Shown in pieces: positions 20,815-30,637 of a DNA stretch of 58,338 nt. This stretch comes from Actinomycetota bacterium (GTDB taxonomy: Bacteria; Actinomycetota; Actinomycetes; S36-B12). The position numbers and the translations under genes are program-made. The DNA lies in assembly GCA_016870515.1 (NCBI GenBank), contig VGBL01000011.1, forward strand, positions 1-58,338, in the 5' to 3' direction. Within the stretch, counting starts at the first letter, position 1, and each line of letters begins with the position of its first letter. The notes beneath the pieces were generated by a model. The model did not search any database. It was not told the DNA's origin and saw nothing but the letters and a program-made list of their open reading frames with translations.

Positions 20815-21983
20815 GCGTCGCTCCCGCGTCCCCGCCCGGCCAGGCGTCCGACGATCTGCCCGCGGAGGTCCTCCTCGACCCGCTGCTGGCCGCTCACCAC
20901 GCTTTCGTACACGCGCAAGACGTCCTCGCTCACGCTGCCCCAGTCGTAGCGCTGTGCTCGTTGGCGCCCGAGTGTGCTGAGCGCCTCGCATCTCGCGGGA
21001 TCACGCAGGAGCTCCTCGATGGCGCCAGCCAGCGCGCGATGGTCACCACCGGGAAACATCACTCCGCACCGTCCGCCATCGAGGACTCGCTCGAAGGCCT
21101 CGAGGTCGCTTGCCACGACAGGCGTGCCTGCTGCCATGGCCTCCAGGAGAACGATCCCGAATGACTCGCCTCCCGTGTTGGGTGCGACGTAGATGTCGAC
21201 AGAGGCAAGTGCCTGCGCCTTGACCTCGTCGTCGACGCGACCGAGACAGGTGATGTGCTCGCGCAGCATCGGATCCACATCCGCAAGCACCTCGCCAGGG
21301 TCACCGGGACCGACGATCACCAGGCGCACGTCCGGCTGGGTCTGCCTCAGGAGAGAGAAGGCATCAAGAAGGACCGGCAAGCCCTTGCGCCGTTCGTCGA
21401 GTCGCCCGAGGAACAGCACGGTGGGAGAGCCCCAGTCGCGCAGTGGGGCGGCACGCGCGAACCGATCGACACGCACGCCGTTGGGGATGAGCACGGCATC
21501 CGCCCCCACATGGTCGACGAGGGTGCGACGGGCATGCTCGCTGACCGCGATGATCGCCGAGACCTTCTCGAGCACCGTCTGAGCGAGGTAGTAGCCGGTT
21601 GCGAGAACGCGCGAGCGCTCGATCGAAGAGTGCACTGTGGCAACGATGGGGCCCCGCGCGGCCCAGCACGCCAGACCCCCGAGTGATGGGGCCAGTGGCT
21701 CGTGCACGTGCAGGACGTCGAAGTCGCCGTGTCGAACCCAGCGACGCACTCGCGCGGTGGCTTTCACTCCGAGCGTCAGTCGCGCTACGGACCCGTTGTA
21801 GGGAATGGCACGCGGTCGCCCGCCATCGACGGCATAGGGAGGCAGATTGGCGGGGTCCTCCACAGGGGTGAGGACGCTGACGTCGTGGCCGCGCTCGATG
21901 AGCGTCTCCGCGAGGTCGCGCACATGCACCTGGACTCCGCCGGGCACGTCCCAGGCGTAGGGGCAGACGATGCCGATTCTCAC
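20811..21983 (-). CDS. pimA: Phosphatidyl-myo-inositol mannosyltransferase PimA-like (GT4)
   Basis: 390-residue GT4 glycosyltransferase that would transfer the first mannose from GDP-mannose to phosphatidylinositol on the inner leaflet. The N terminus (RIGIVCPYAWDVPGGVQVHV) carries the glycine-rich phosphate loop, and the C-terminal Rossmann domain has the EX7E motif in GESFGIVLLEAMAAGTPVV. Start: GTG at 21983, overlapping the stop of the acyltransferase by 4 bp; the upstream extension to 22022 would run into that gene. The pgsA-acyltransferase-pimA order is the conserved PIM cluster. Confidence 0.92.
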   Translation of the reverse strand: MRIGIVCPYAWDVPGGVQVHVRDLAETLIERGHDVSVLTPVEDPANLPPYAVDGGRPRAIPYNGSVARLTLGVKATARVRRWVRHGDFDVLHVHEPLAPSLGGLACWAARGPIVATVHSSIERSRVLATGYYLAQTVLEKVSAIIAVSEHARRTLVDHVGADAVLIPNGVRVDRFARAAPLRDWGSPTVLFLGRLDERRKGLPVLLDAFSLLRQTQPDVRLVIVGPGDPGEVLADVDPMLREHITCLGRVDDEVKAQALASVDIYVAPNTGGESFGIVLLEAMAAGTPVVASDLEAFERVLDGGRCGVMFPGGDHRALAGAIEELLRDPARCEALSTLGRQRAQRYDWGSVSEDVLRVYESVVSGQQRVEEDLRGQIVGRLAGRGRGSDA

Positions 21984-22888
21984 GTGGCGCCCGATTCGCC
22001 GGCGTCCAGGTCGCTCGTCCACAGCGGCTGCATCATGTGCCAGTCCTGCGGATGGGCGCGTATCCCGCGCGCGAAGGAATCGGCCATCTCCTGGGTGATT
22101 CGCCGTATGCGCTCATCGCGCGAACCCTCGGGCGGAACGTCGAGGGCGGCCGCGACCTCGGCGTGGACGCCGTCGGGCGTGTGCCACGTAAAGACGGGCA
22201 TGATCGGCGCGCCCGTCATGAGCGAGAGCACCGCGGGCCCGGCGGGCATCGATGCTTGCTCCCCGAAGAAGTCGACGGGTACCCCCGTGTGCGAGAGGTC
22301 GCGGTCAGCCAGAAGACACACGAGTCGACCTTCGCGCAGACGCCGTACCAGGATGCGGATGACGTCCAGGTCGCCCAGGGGGTGAACCTCCATGCCCAGG
22401 CCCTCCCGGTAGGCGATAAACCTGTCGTACAGGCCCTCGGGCTTGAGCCGCTCGGCCACCGTGGCCAGCGTGCCGTAGCGATCGCATGCCCAAGCGGCCG
22501 CCAGATCCCAATTGCCCATGTGCGGACTCACCATGATCGCCCCGCGTCCACTGGCAAACGCGCTGTCGAGCAGGTCCAGGCCGCGAACAAGGCGGAACGA
22601 TTCCCGCACTCGTTCGTGGCTCCATGCCGGAAGGCGAAAGGCCTCGCACCAGTAGCGCATATAGCGACGGACTCCCTCGTGGGAGATGGAGTCCAGGTGT
22701 GGAAGGTCGTCGTCGGGAACGACGCGCGCTAGGTTGGCGCGAAGTTGCCTCACCCCCTGGCCCTGCTGCTTCCAGGTGCGGTCGGCGACGGACTGGAAGA
22801 GGCGCTGCGCGGCCGGCTCAGGCATCCGCTTGACGACCGACCAACCCACTCCGAAGCCCACGTTGGACAGTGCTTCGGACATCGTCAC
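21980..22888 (-). CDS. Phosphatidylinositol mannoside acyltransferase (PatA-like, LpxL fold)
   Basis: 302-residue acyltransferase of the LpxL/HtrB superfamily with the catalytic HX4D motif as SPHMGNWD at about residue 123. In the PIM pathway PatA acylates the mannose of PIM1/PIM2. Known from the cluster context rather than from a unique motif. GTG at 22888 overlaps the pgsA stop by 4 bp; an ATG two codons later (22882) is also possible. Confidence 0.9.
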   Translation of the reverse strand: MTMSEALSNVGFGVGWSVVKRMPEPAAQRLFQSVADRTWKQQGQGVRQLRANLARVVPDDDLPHLDSISHEGVRRYMRYWCEAFRLPAWSHERVRESFRLVRGLDLLDSAFASGRGAIMVSPHMGNWDLAAAWACDRYGTLATVAERLKPEGLYDRFIAYREGLGMEVHPLGDLDVIRILVRRLREGRLVCLLADRDLSHTGVPVDFFGEQASMPAGPAVLSLMTGAPIMPVFTWHTPDGVHAEVAAALDVPPEGSRDERIRRITQEMADSFARGIRAHPQDWHMMQPLWTSDLDAGESGAT

Positions 22889-23511
22889 GATTCGGCCCTA
22901 TCCGGCTTGGCGTAGAGCTGCCGGCGCACGACGACTATGCGCTGGATGACCGTGACGACGCTGACGACGGCAAGGATGCCGAGGGCAATGGGCAACACGT
23001 ATGGCACGCCAAGGCCGGCGAGCAGCGCGGCGAGCAGCACGACGATCAGGCGCTCGGCTCGTTCGGCGATGCCGACGTTGGCGGTCGCCCCCACGGCCTC
23101 GGCTCGAGCCTTGGCATACGAGATCACCTGCCCCCCGACCAGGCAGGCGAGGGAGGCCGCCGTCGTCCACGCGCTCTGCGTGGCCGCTGCCCACAGCATC
23201 AGCGCCCCGAACACACAACCGTCGGCGATGCGATCGAGCGTTGCATCGAGGAAGTTGCCCCATGGGCCAGCGCGTCCGGAGAGCCGCGCCATAGTTCCGT
23301 CGAGCAGGTCGCAGAGCACGAAGGCGGCGATGATCAAGCAACCGGGAACGAAGTCGCCGCGAGGGAAGAACACCAGGGCGGCCGTGCACGTGCCGAGGGT
23401 TCCGATGAGCGTGACGACGTCGGGAGAGACGTGCAAACGCAGCAGGAGTCGTGCCGGTGGCTCGAGAACGGCCGAGGAGAGCCTCCTGGCCGCGGGATTG
23501 TTGAGCACCAC
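22885..23511 (-). CDS. pgsA: CDP-alcohol phosphatidyltransferase (phosphatidylinositol phosphate synthase PgsA1-like)
   Basis: 208-residue integral membrane enzyme with the CDP-alcohol phosphotransferase signature DGxxAR...G...D...D as DGTMARLSGRAGPWGNFLDATLD at about residues 70-92 and about five membrane helices. Next to pimA it most likely joins CDP-diacylglycerol with inositol 1-phosphate rather than making phosphatidylglycerol. The frame starts GTGGTG; AAGAGGAG lies just upstream, so either GTG (23511 or 23508) could be used. Confidence 0.92.
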   Translation of the reverse strand: MVLNNPAARRLSSAVLEPPARLLLRLHVSPDVVTLIGTLGTCTAALVFFPRGDFVPGCLIIAAFVLCDLLDGTMARLSGRAGPWGNFLDATLDRIADGCVFGALMLWAAATQSAWTTAASLACLVGGQVISYAKARAEAVGATANVGIAERAERLIVVLLAALLAGLGVPYVLPIALGILAVVSVVTVIQRIVVVRRQLYAKPDRAES

Positions 23512-23650
23512 GTCTCCTCTTGCCGCGTACAGCGGATGCTACGGCGTCAGGGGACCGCCCCCGGATGGCCGGGCCTTGGCCGAACCACTTGCCGGGACCG
23601 TCCCGTGAGGTGAAGGGTGGGAGCAGCATGGCGGGAGCCAGGGAGGTGCC

Positions 23651-25795
23651 GTGTCGCAGACATCATCGGGCCGGGAGCTCGGGGCGGGCATTCCACGTGC
23701 CCCCGAAGCCATCCGCAACGTCGTGCTCGTCGGTCCCAGCCATGCGGGCAAGACGACCCTCGTCGAGCACCTGGCCCTGGCCACGGGCGCGATCACGCGC
23801 GCCGGGGTGGTCGAGGACGGTTCCACCCTCAGCGACGGTGACGACGCCGAGCACCGACAGCAACGATCGGTGTCCCTTAGTCTCGTGCCCGTCGACCACG
23901 ACGGCGCACGCATCAACCTGCTCGATACCCCGGGCTACGCGGATTTCGTCGGCGAGGTGCGCGCAGGCCTCCGAGCCGCCGATGCCGCCCTCTTCGTCGT
24001 CTCTGCGGTCGACGGCGTCGACACCGCCACCAGCATGCTCTGGGATGAGTGTGCGGCCGTGGGCATGCCGCGCGCGATCGTCATCACCAAGGCCGACCGA
24101 CAACGTGCCGACGTCGAAGGAACGATCGAGCACTGCCAGGCGCTCTTCGGGGAGGGCATGGGCGTTCTCCCGCTCTACCTCCCACTGCACGCCGACGACG
24201 GTCACGTCGCGGGCCTGCTCGGCCTGCTATCGCGGCGAGTCTTCGACTATTCCGACGGCGTTCGGGTCGAGACGAGTCCCGATCCGGAACACCTGTCGCT
24301 CATCGACGACGCGCGGACATCGCTGCTAGAGGGCATCATCACCGAGTCGGAAGACGAGACCCTCATGGATCGCTTCCTCGCCGGCGACGAGGTCCCCTTC
24401 GACACCCTGGTCGAGGATCTGGAGAAGGCGGTGGCTCGCGGCCACTTCTTCCCTGTGCTCATCACCGCTACCAGCCCGGTGGGTTTCGGCATGAGCGAAC
24501 TCCTGGAGATCCTCGTGCGCGGATTCCCGTCACCGCTCGAACACCCCCTGCCTGCCGTCACCAGTCCTGACGGTGCCCCTGAGTCGCCACTAACGTGCGA
24601 CCCCTCCGGAACCCTGTGTGCGGAGGTCGTCAAGACATCGTCGGATCCGTATGTTGGGCGAATGTCACTCGTACGCGTGTTTTCCGGCACTCTTCGCTCG
24701 GAGTCAACCCTTCACGTGTCCGGACACTTCATGTCCGACCGCGGTCATGACGATCACGACCTCGATGAGCGCGTTGGCGCGCTCATCTCACCGCTGGGCA
24801 AGACACAACGCGCGATCGGCCAGGTCATCGCCGGCGACATCGCAGCCGTGGCGAAGCTAAATCACGCCGAGACCGGCGACACGCTGTCCAGCCCGACTCA
24901 TCCGCTGCTCATCGAGCCGTGGGTCATGCCCGATCCGCTCCTTCCCGTCGCCATCGTCGCCCACGCGAGCTCGGACGAGGACAAGCTCGCGGTTGCCCTC
25001 GCTCGACTCGTCGCCGAAGACCCTACGATGCGGCTGGAGCGCAATCCCGAAACCGGTCAGATCGTCCTGTGGTGCATGGGCGAAGCCCATGTCGACGTGG
25101 TCCTGGATCGTCTCAAGGCCCGCTACGGCGTCAACGTGGACTCCGAGCCCCTTCGCGTCTCGCTCCGCGAGACCTTCACCGGCCCGGCCAAGGGCCACGG
25201 TCGGCTCGTCAAGCAGTCCGGCGGCCACGGGCAGTATGCCGTCTGCGACATCGAGGTAGTGCCGCTGCCGCCGGGCAGCGGCTTCGAATTCGTCGACCGG
25301 GTCGTTGGCGGTGCCGTCCCCCGGCAGTTCATCCCTTCAGTCGAGAAGGGTGTGCGAGCCCAGATGGCCAAAGGCGTGGCCGCCGGCTACCCCGTCGTCG
25401 ATATCCGGGTCACCCTTGTCGACGGCAAGGCACACAGCGTCGACTCATCGGACATGGCCTTCCAGATGGCTGGGGGACTCGCGTTGAAGGAGGCGGCCGC
25501 AGCCGCGCGGATCTCCCTGCTGGAGCCCGTCGACGAGGTGCTCGTCCTCGTTCCCGATGAATACGTCGGTGCCGTCATGTCGGATCTGTCCGGTCGCCGC
25601 GGGCGGGTGACCGGCAGCGAGGGAGTTGGCACCGGGCGCACCAAGATTACCGCCGAGGTGCCGGGCCTTGAGCTGACGCGCTACGCGATCGACCTGCGCA
25701 GCCTTGCGCACGGGACCGCGACATTCACGCGTCACTACCTTGGCCACGAGGCGATGCCCGCGCAGGTCGCCCAGGGCCTGGCCTACACAAGATAG
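23651..25795 (+). CDS. Elongation factor G-like GTPase (EF-G2 type)
   Basis: 714-residue translational GTPase with the five-domain EF-G layout. G1 is GPSHAGKTTL, G3 DTPGYADF and G4 ITKAD, in place of the NKxD of canonical EF-G. Domain IV and V parts (KQSGGHGQYAVCDIEVVPLPPG, PRQFIPSVEKGV) are intact. This matches the second EF-G of actinobacteria, whose role in translation is unsettled. Start: GTG at 23651 with GGGAGGTG just ahead. The gene lies on the plus strand, interrupting an otherwise minus-strand block, and converges with the cupin gene 4 bp away. Confidence 0.9.
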   Translation: MSQTSSGRELGAGIPRAPEAIRNVVLVGPSHAGKTTLVEHLALATGAITRAGVVEDGSTLSDGDDAEHRQQRSVSLSLVPVDHDGARINLLDTPGYADFVGEVRAGLRAADAALFVVSAVDGVDTATSMLWDECAAVGMPRAIVITKADRQRADVEGTIEHCQALFGEGMGVLPLYLPLHADDGHVAGLLGLLSRRVFDYSDGVRVETSPDPEHLSLIDDARTSLLEGIITESEDETLMDRFLAGDEVPFDTLVEDLEKAVARGHFFPVLITATSPVGFGMSELLEILVRGFPSPLEHPLPAVTSPDGAPESPLTCDPSGTLCAEVVKTSSDPYVGRMSLVRVFSGTLRSESTLHVSGHFMSDRGHDDHDLDERVGALISPLGKTQRAIGQVIAGDIAAVAKLNHAETGDTLSSPTHPLLIEPWVMPDPLLPVAIVAHASSDEDKLAVALARLVAEDPTMRLERNPETGQIVLWCMGEAHVDVVLDRLKARYGVNVDSEPLRVSLRETFTGPAKGHGRLVKQSGGHGQYAVCDIEVVPLPPGSGFEFVDRVVGGAVPRQFIPSVEKGVRAQMAKGVAAGYPVVDIRVTLVDGKAHSVDSSDMAFQMAGGLALKEAAAAARISLLEPVDEVLVLVPDEYVGAVMSDLSGRRGRVTGSEGVGTGRTKITAEVPGLELTRYAIDLRSLAHGTATFTRHYLGHEAMPAQVAQGLAYTR

Positions 25796-25799
25796 CGCC

Positions 25800-26237
25800 C
25801 TAGACGGGCCAGGCTCCCGGAGCCCGACCTGTCTCGCGCGCCCCCAGGTCCGCATCGCTCGGTCCGGACCAGCGCAGGGCCCACTCCGCGGGGGTGAGGG
25901 CGCGAAAGCGGTGCTCAGCACCGCTCATGGCCATCACGTCTCCGGCACGAAGCCAGACCGTGACGATCCCGCCATCGGTCATCACCTGAAGAAGGCCCTC
26001 GCCCGATCGCACGAGATGGAGTTCATCGCGCTCGTTGACGTGCCAGGCGCCCATCCCGGAATCCTCCCCGCCGGGGACGGGTGGATCGATCGACACCACC
26101 GCGCGCACTGGATCTTCTCCGATCGGCAGGCGCCGAGCGATATCCGCAGGATCGATGTCGGCGCCGTCGGCCACCCAGAACTCGCTGCCAACATCGGCAA
26201 GCAATGCGGCCGCATCAGGCCGATCGAATCGCGGCAT
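25800..26237 (-). CDS. Cupin-fold protein, function unknown
   Basis: 145-residue protein with a single small beta-barrel domain. The stretch AWHVNERDELHLVRSGEGLLQVM followed by GDVMAMSGAEHRFRAL reads as the two cupin motifs, with His, Glu and a later His as plausible metal ligands, reminiscent of acireductone dioxygenase-like cupins. I cannot assign a reaction. ATG at 26237 with GGGAGA 6 nt ahead, 2 bp after the HIT stop, so it is in the thrS-HIT operon. Confidence 0.7.
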   Translation of the reverse strand: MPRFDRPDAAALLADVGSEFWVADGADIDPADIARRLPIGEDPVRAVVSIDPPVPGGEDSGMGAWHVNERDELHLVRSGEGLLQVMTDGGIVTVWLRAGDVMAMSGAEHRFRALTPAEWALRWSGPSDADLGARETGRAPGAWPV

Positions 26238-26239
26238 GG

Positions 26240-26788
26240 TCAATCTCCCTTGTCCCAGGCGTCCTGAAGTACGCGGCGACTCTCTTCGAGCACCTGAGGC
26301 ATCGTCTTGGTGTGGCCGATGACGGGGAGGAAGTTGGTGTCGCCTCCCCAGCGGGGTACTACGTGCTGATGCAGGTGCCCGGCGATGCCCGCTCCGCCCA
26401 CCTTCCCCTGATTGATGCCGATGTTGAATCCGTGCGCCCGGGTCGTCGCGCGCAGTACGTCCATCGAGCGCTGGGTCAGCACGCCGATCTCGAGAATCTC
26501 GGCCTCGGTGAGGTCGGTGTAGTCCGGCACATGGCGGTAGGGGCACACGAGCAGGTGACCGGCGTTGTAGGGGAACAGGTTGAGGACCACATAGGCCGTC
26601 TTGCCGCGGTGGACGACGAGCCCCTCTTCCTCGGGCATCCCCGGCGAACGGCAGAACGGGCAGTCCTCCCCCGGCCCGTCATGCGCCGGACGACTCTCAC
26701 CCGCGAGGTAGGGCTGCCGGTGCGGCGTCCACAAACGATCCCACCGGTCCGGTAGACCGCCATGATCGCGCCGAACCTCGTCGGTCAT
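26240..26788 (-). CDS. HIT-family hydrolase (Ap4A phosphorylase-type)
   Basis: 182-residue histidine triad protein. [10 protein letters not shown] at about residue 138 is the catalytic HxHxH, and CPFC at about 43-46 forms half of a zinc site. The homologous position between thrS and pgsA in mycobacteria holds a diadenosine tetraphosphate phosphorylase, a likely role here. The start overlaps the thrS stop by 4 bp. Confidence 0.92.
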   Translation of the reverse strand: MTDEVRRDHGGLPDRWDRLWTPHRQPYLAGESRPAHDGPGEDCPFCRSPGMPEEEGLVVHRGKTAYVVLNLFPYNAGHLLVCPYRHVPDYTDLTEAEILEIGVLTQRSMDVLRATTRAHGFNIGINQGKVGGAGIAGHLHQHVVPRWGGDTNFLPVIGHTKTMPQVLEESRRVLQDAWDKGD

Positions 26789-28803
26789 GTCGATGGGGCG
26801 CCGTCGACCTGGACGCGACGCGCGACCGCATCGGAGATCTCAGCGAGCGCCTCGTCGATGGCGATGCCATTGCGTTGGCTGCCGTTGCGATAGCGGAAGG
26901 ACACGGCGCCCGCCGCCACGTCGTCGTCTCCTGCGATCAGCATGTAGGGAACCTTCGACTTCTGCGCCGTGCGGATCTTCTTCTGCATGCGGTCGCCCGA
27001 GTCGTCTACCTCAACGCGTATTCCCGCCTTCCGCAAACGCCCTGCCACGCCATGGAGGTAGTCGGCATGCGCATCGGACACGGGGATACACACGACCTGG
27101 ACCGGCGCGAGCCAGGGCGGGAAGGCACCCGCGTAGTGCTCCAGGAGCACCGCGAAGAAGCGCTCGATGGAGCCGAAGAGGGCGCGGTGGATCATCACCG
27201 GGCGCTGACGCGTGCCATTCGCATCCTGGTATTGGAGGTCGAACCGTTCGGGCAGGTTGAAGTCGAGCTGAATCGTGGACATCTGCCACGTGCGACCGAT
27301 GGCGTCCTTCGCCTGGACCGAGATCTTGGGCCCGTAGAATGCCGCACCGCCCTCGTCGAGCACGAGCTCGAGCCCTTGCTTCTCGGCGGCTTGGCGCAGC
27401 ACCTCGGTGGCCTCGACCCAGACCTCATCGGCTCCCACTGACTTCTCTGGATCGCGGGTAGACAGCTCGAGGTAGAAGTCGGACAGGCCGTAGTCGCGCA
27501 GCAGGTCCAGCACGAATGTCAGCAGCTTGTCGAGTTCGTCGGCCATTTGCTCGCGAGTGCAGTAGATGTGCGCGTCGTCCTGGGTGAATCCGCGCGCCCG
27601 GGTCATACCCTGCACGACGCCGGACTTCTCATAGCGATAGACGGTGCCAAACTCGAAGAGGCGTAGTGGAAGCTCCCGATAGGAGCGACCACGCGCGTCG
27701 AAGATCAGGTTATGCATTGGGCAGTTCATGGGCTTGAGGTAGTAGTCGAACCCTTGGCGACGCACATTGCCTTCGGCGTCGACTTCGGCATCGAGCTGCA
27801 TCGGCGGATACATGCCCTCGGCGTACCAATCCAGATGGCCCGACTTCTCGAAGAGGGTCGACTTGGTGATGTGGGGCGTGTTGACGAACTCGTAGCCGCC
27901 CTCCTCGTGGCGACGCCGCGAGTAGTCCTCCAGGACGCGGCGGACGACCCCACCCTTGGGGTGGAAGACGGCCAGGCCTGAGCCGATCTCCTCGGGGAAG
28001 CTGAACAGGTCGAGCTCTGCCCCGAGCTTGCGGTGGTCGCGCTTCTCCGCCTCCTCCAGGAAGGTGAGGTAGGCCTGGAGCTGGTCCTTGCTCGGCCACG
28101 CCGTGCCGTACACGCGCTGCAATTGCTCGTTGGCCTGATCTCCGAGCCAGTGCGCCGCCGCGGTGCGCATCAGCCGGAACCCATTGGGAGCGATATAGCG
28201 GGTATCTGGCACATGGGGGCCGCGGCAGAGGTCGCCCCAGCACACGGCACCGGTCTTGGGGTCCACGTTGTCGTAGATGGTGAGTTCGCTACCACCGACC
28301 TCCATGACCTCGGCGCCACCCTCGCTGCCGATCAGGCGGAGTTTGAAGCGTTCGCCGGCTAGCTCGTGGCGCGCGTTGTGATCGGTGACAACGCGTCGCT
28401 GGAAACGCTGGCCCGACTTCACGATTTCCTGCATGCGCTTCTCGAGAACCTTGAGGTCCTCGGGGGTGAACGGTCGGTCGACGGAGAAGTCGTAGTAGAA
28501 GCCGTCCTTGACGGGTGGACCTATGCCAAGCTTGGCCTCGGGAAAGGTGTCCTGCACGGCCTGGGCAAGCACGTGCGCGGTGGAGTGCCTGAGGACAGCG
28601 AGCCCCTCCGGGGTGTCGACGGCGATTGCCTCCACTGTGTCACCGTCTTGGAGAGGCGTGGTGAGGTCTTGCACTTCGCCATTGATGCGAGCAACGACGA
28701 TGCTGCGGTCGGCACCAATCACGTCGAGGGCGGTCGTTCCCGGCGCGACCGACTGCGCACTCACGCCATCGGGCTCCACCACGGAGATAGCCAGGTCGGC
28801 CAC
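26785..28803 (-). CDS. thrS: Threonyl-tRNA synthetase
   Basis: 672-residue class II synthetase. N-terminal TGS domain (about 1-65), editing domain with the HxxxH pair in [12 protein letters not shown], then the catalytic core ([10 protein letters not shown], class II motifs 2 and 3) and an HGTP anticodon-binding domain. GTG at 28803 has AGAGGCAGGG just upstream and starts the protein at the TGS domain; the longer open frame would include the region of the upstream tRNA gene and was rejected. Confidence 0.97.
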   Translation of the reverse strand: MADLAISVVEPDGVSAQSVAPGTTALDVIGADRSIVVARINGEVQDLTTPLQDGDTVEAIAVDTPEGLAVLRHSTAHVLAQAVQDTFPEAKLGIGPPVKDGFYYDFSVDRPFTPEDLKVLEKRMQEIVKSGQRFQRRVVTDHNARHELAGERFKLRLIGSEGGAEVMEVGGSELTIYDNVDPKTGAVCWGDLCRGPHVPDTRYIAPNGFRLMRTAAAHWLGDQANEQLQRVYGTAWPSKDQLQAYLTFLEEAEKRDHRKLGAELDLFSFPEEIGSGLAVFHPKGGVVRRVLEDYSRRRHEEGGYEFVNTPHITKSTLFEKSGHLDWYAEGMYPPMQLDAEVDAEGNVRRQGFDYYLKPMNCPMHNLIFDARGRSYRELPLRLFEFGTVYRYEKSGVVQGMTRARGFTQDDAHIYCTREQMADELDKLLTFVLDLLRDYGLSDFYLELSTRDPEKSVGADEVWVEATEVLRQAAEKQGLELVLDEGGAAFYGPKISVQAKDAIGRTWQMSTIQLDFNLPERFDLQYQDANGTRQRPVMIHRALFGSIERFFAVLLEHYAGAFPPWLAPVQVVCIPVSDAHADYLHGVAGRLRKAGIRVEVDDSGDRMQKKIRTAQKSKVPYMLIAGDDDVAAGAVSFRYRNGSQRNGIAIDEALAEISDAVARRVQVDGAPST

Positions 28804-29136
28804 TGCCCTGCCTCTCGTCGCACGCGCTTTCCGGCGCCACGCTATCGTCCCTGGCTTGGCCGAAGATCGAAGCGGCACCCCCCTTGGCACTCCCCCGCAT
28901 CGCTGCGACCTGCTCGGTCGGCTGCGCAGTCTCCTGCCCCGATGACTCACCCTGCTGAGCACCCTGACGGGGCTTTTCCTGCTGCTGGTCCCGTTCGGCG
29001 TAAGGCACGTCGAATTCGTGTTCCCGGCTGGATAACGGTCGTGAGCGCCTACCTCCTCATCACTGATCCAGGGGACAAGTGGCGTAGCAAAGCCGGCACG
29101 GCGACCCACTGGATCCGCGACTGGCTGGCCAAGGGT
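28804..29136 (-). other. Untranslated leader region of thrS, 333 bp
   Basis: No gene found. It should hold the thrS promoter and leader. The most visible structure is an inverted repeat at 28936-28973 (GCCCCG ... CGGGGC with a nested CTCA/TGAG pair), followed on the plus strand by TTTT. I looked for a T-box core motif and did not see a convincing one. Confidence 0.4.
28936..28977 (+). terminator. Possible intrinsic terminator or attenuator hairpin in the thrS leader
   Basis: Stem GCCCCG/CGGGGC with a nested 4-bp CTCA/TGAG stem in the loop, followed on the plus strand by a run of T. The T run favours a plus-strand terminator, but no plus-strand gene ends nearby, so on the minus strand it could be an RNA structure in the thrS leader instead. 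Confidence 0.25.
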
Positions 29137-29207
<71 letters not shown>

Positions 29208-29264
29208 GCGATCTGAGCGTTGTCAGCACCGCGTTCTGGCGGGCGAGACTACCGCAGGCGGCCA

Positions 29265-29768
29265 TTAGCCAGGAATGAGCCCGGTGACCGGTCCCAGGGT
29301 CAGGCCGAATGCCGAGACGTACCATGCGCACGCCACGACCACCACCGCCAGAAGAGCACCGCCGATGATCAGATTGCGGCGGCGCACGCGCGGGTCGAGC
29401 GCGGCGTCGGCCGCCTTCTTGGCCCAGCGGCGCACGGGTTCGAGCAGCCGACGAGCCCACGCGTATTCCGACGCCAGGACGATAAGTCCTAGGATGATTG
29501 TTGCCCAGCCTGGTCCCGGCAGGACCAGCATCGCGATGCCGGCCACGACTAGGGCGAAGCCCAGCACCAGGACGGACGCCTGCCAGATTTTATGGGTCGA
29601 CCGACGACGCCGTGCCCACGCACGTGCCCGCAGATGCGGCGGCAGGACGCGATCGATGGCCTCCTCGTAGCCCTCGACGAGTCGCTCGGATACCTCTTCG
29701 ACTTCCTCTTCGAGTCGCTCCCACGCCGTGTCTGGCTCGTCGTCATCGTTTCGCCCGGCCTCGCTCAC
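29265..29768 (-). CDS. TIGR02611-type (PGPGW) transmembrane protein
   Basis: 167-residue membrane protein of the family marked by PGPGW: the central segment [27 protein letters not shown] is at about residues 93-119. Three membrane helices in all (about 68-90, 98-114, and 138-158), with an acidic cytoplasmic N terminus ([14 protein letters not shown]) that looks like a short coiled coil. Function unknown. The frame runs to 30107 but GTG at 29768 follows GGAGGG and clears the pabC gene. Confidence 0.8.
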   Translation of the reverse strand: MSEAGRNDDDEPDTAWERLEEEVEEVSERLVEGYEEAIDRVLPPHLRARAWARRRRSTHKIWQASVLVLGFALVVAGIAMLVLPGPGWATIILGLIVLASEYAWARRLLEPVRRWAKKAADAALDPRVRRRNLIIGGALLAVVVVACAWYVSAFGLTLGPVTGLIPG

Positions 29769-29803
29769 CCCTCCACGGTAGCCGCGGACCGCTCCGAGCG
29801 CTG

Positions 29804-30637
29804 TCACGGATCGAGGATGGACGCGGCCCTCGCGCGGAACTCCGATTGCACGGCCAGCGTGGTGGGGCCGGGCGCGGCGTATGACGTCGCATCGCAGCGG
29901 TGCACCGGCTGGACGTCTCGCGTCGAGGACGTCAAGAAGACCTCGTCGGCGTCGGCAAGGGCCTCGACGGGTATGTCGACCTGTTGTGCGTTGCTCCATT
30001 CCAGGACCAGCCCGCGAGTCACCCCGGGGAGGCACCCGGTCTCGAGTGTGGGTGTCATCAACCGACCGTCGATGACGACAAAGACGTTGGACCCTGTCCC
30101 CTCGCACAGTCGCCCGCCGGTATCGGGCATGAGTGCCTCGCCGGCACCATGCCGATGGGCCTCTGCAAGCGCGAGAACGTTTTCCATGTAGGACGTGGAC
30201 TTGATGCCAGCGAGCGGGCTGCGCTCATTGCGCGGCCATGGCACGGTGATGACCGCGGCTGACTCAGGCCAAGGGTGCGCCCCAGACATCGCGACGACGA
30301 GCGTGGGCTCGGACTCGCCGCGATCACTGCCGAGAGGGCCAACCCCGGCCGTGTAGGTGATGCGCAGGCGTGCCAAGGGGCCGACCGCAGCGTGGTTAGC
30401 CCGTACGGTTGCCGTCACGGCCTCCGTGACGGCGTCGCGTGATGGAATCGGCAGACCGATGCGATCGGCAGAGCGGTCCAGGCGATCGAGGTGGCGGGTC
30501 AGGGCAAAGGGCATGCCGTCAACCACCTTGAGAGTCTCGAATACTCCGTCGGCCACGGTGAAGCCGTGATCAAGAATCGACACCGTGGCTGCGTCAAGGT
30601 CAACCAGGCCACCGCGGTCGGATACCCAGTACTTCAC
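29804..30637 (-). CDS. pabC: Class IV aminotransferase, probable 4-amino-4-deoxychorismate lyase
   Basis: 277-residue fold-type IV PLP enzyme. N-terminal YWVSDRGG and ILDHGFTVADGVFETLKV are typical, and the PLP-binding lysine is in GIKSTSYMENVLA. The family also contains branched-chain aminotransferases, but the gene overlaps a chorismate-binding PabB by 4 bp (GTGA), which favours aminodeoxychorismate lyase producing p-aminobenzoate for folate. The GTG at 30637 is used; the longer frame lies inside pabB. Confidence 0.87.
   Translation of the reverse strand: MKYWVSDRGGLVDLDAATVSILDHGFTVADGVFETLKVVDGMPFALTRHLDRLDRSADRIGLPIPSRDAVTEAVTATVRANHAAVGPLARLRITYTAGVGPLGSDRGESEPTLVVAMSGAHPWPESAAVITVPWPRNERSPLAGIKSTSYMENVLALAEAHRHGAGEALMPDTGGRLCEGTGSNVFVVIDGRLMTPTLETGCLPGVTRGLVLEWSNAQQVDIPVEALADADEVFLTSSTRDVQPVHRCDATSYAAPGPTTLAVQSEFRARAASILDP

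Noticed and set aside
28804-29136. T-box riboswitch in the thrS leader
   Set aside because: No convincing T-box core (TGGNACCGCG-like) sequence; only a vague GTGCCGC piece was found on the minus strand.
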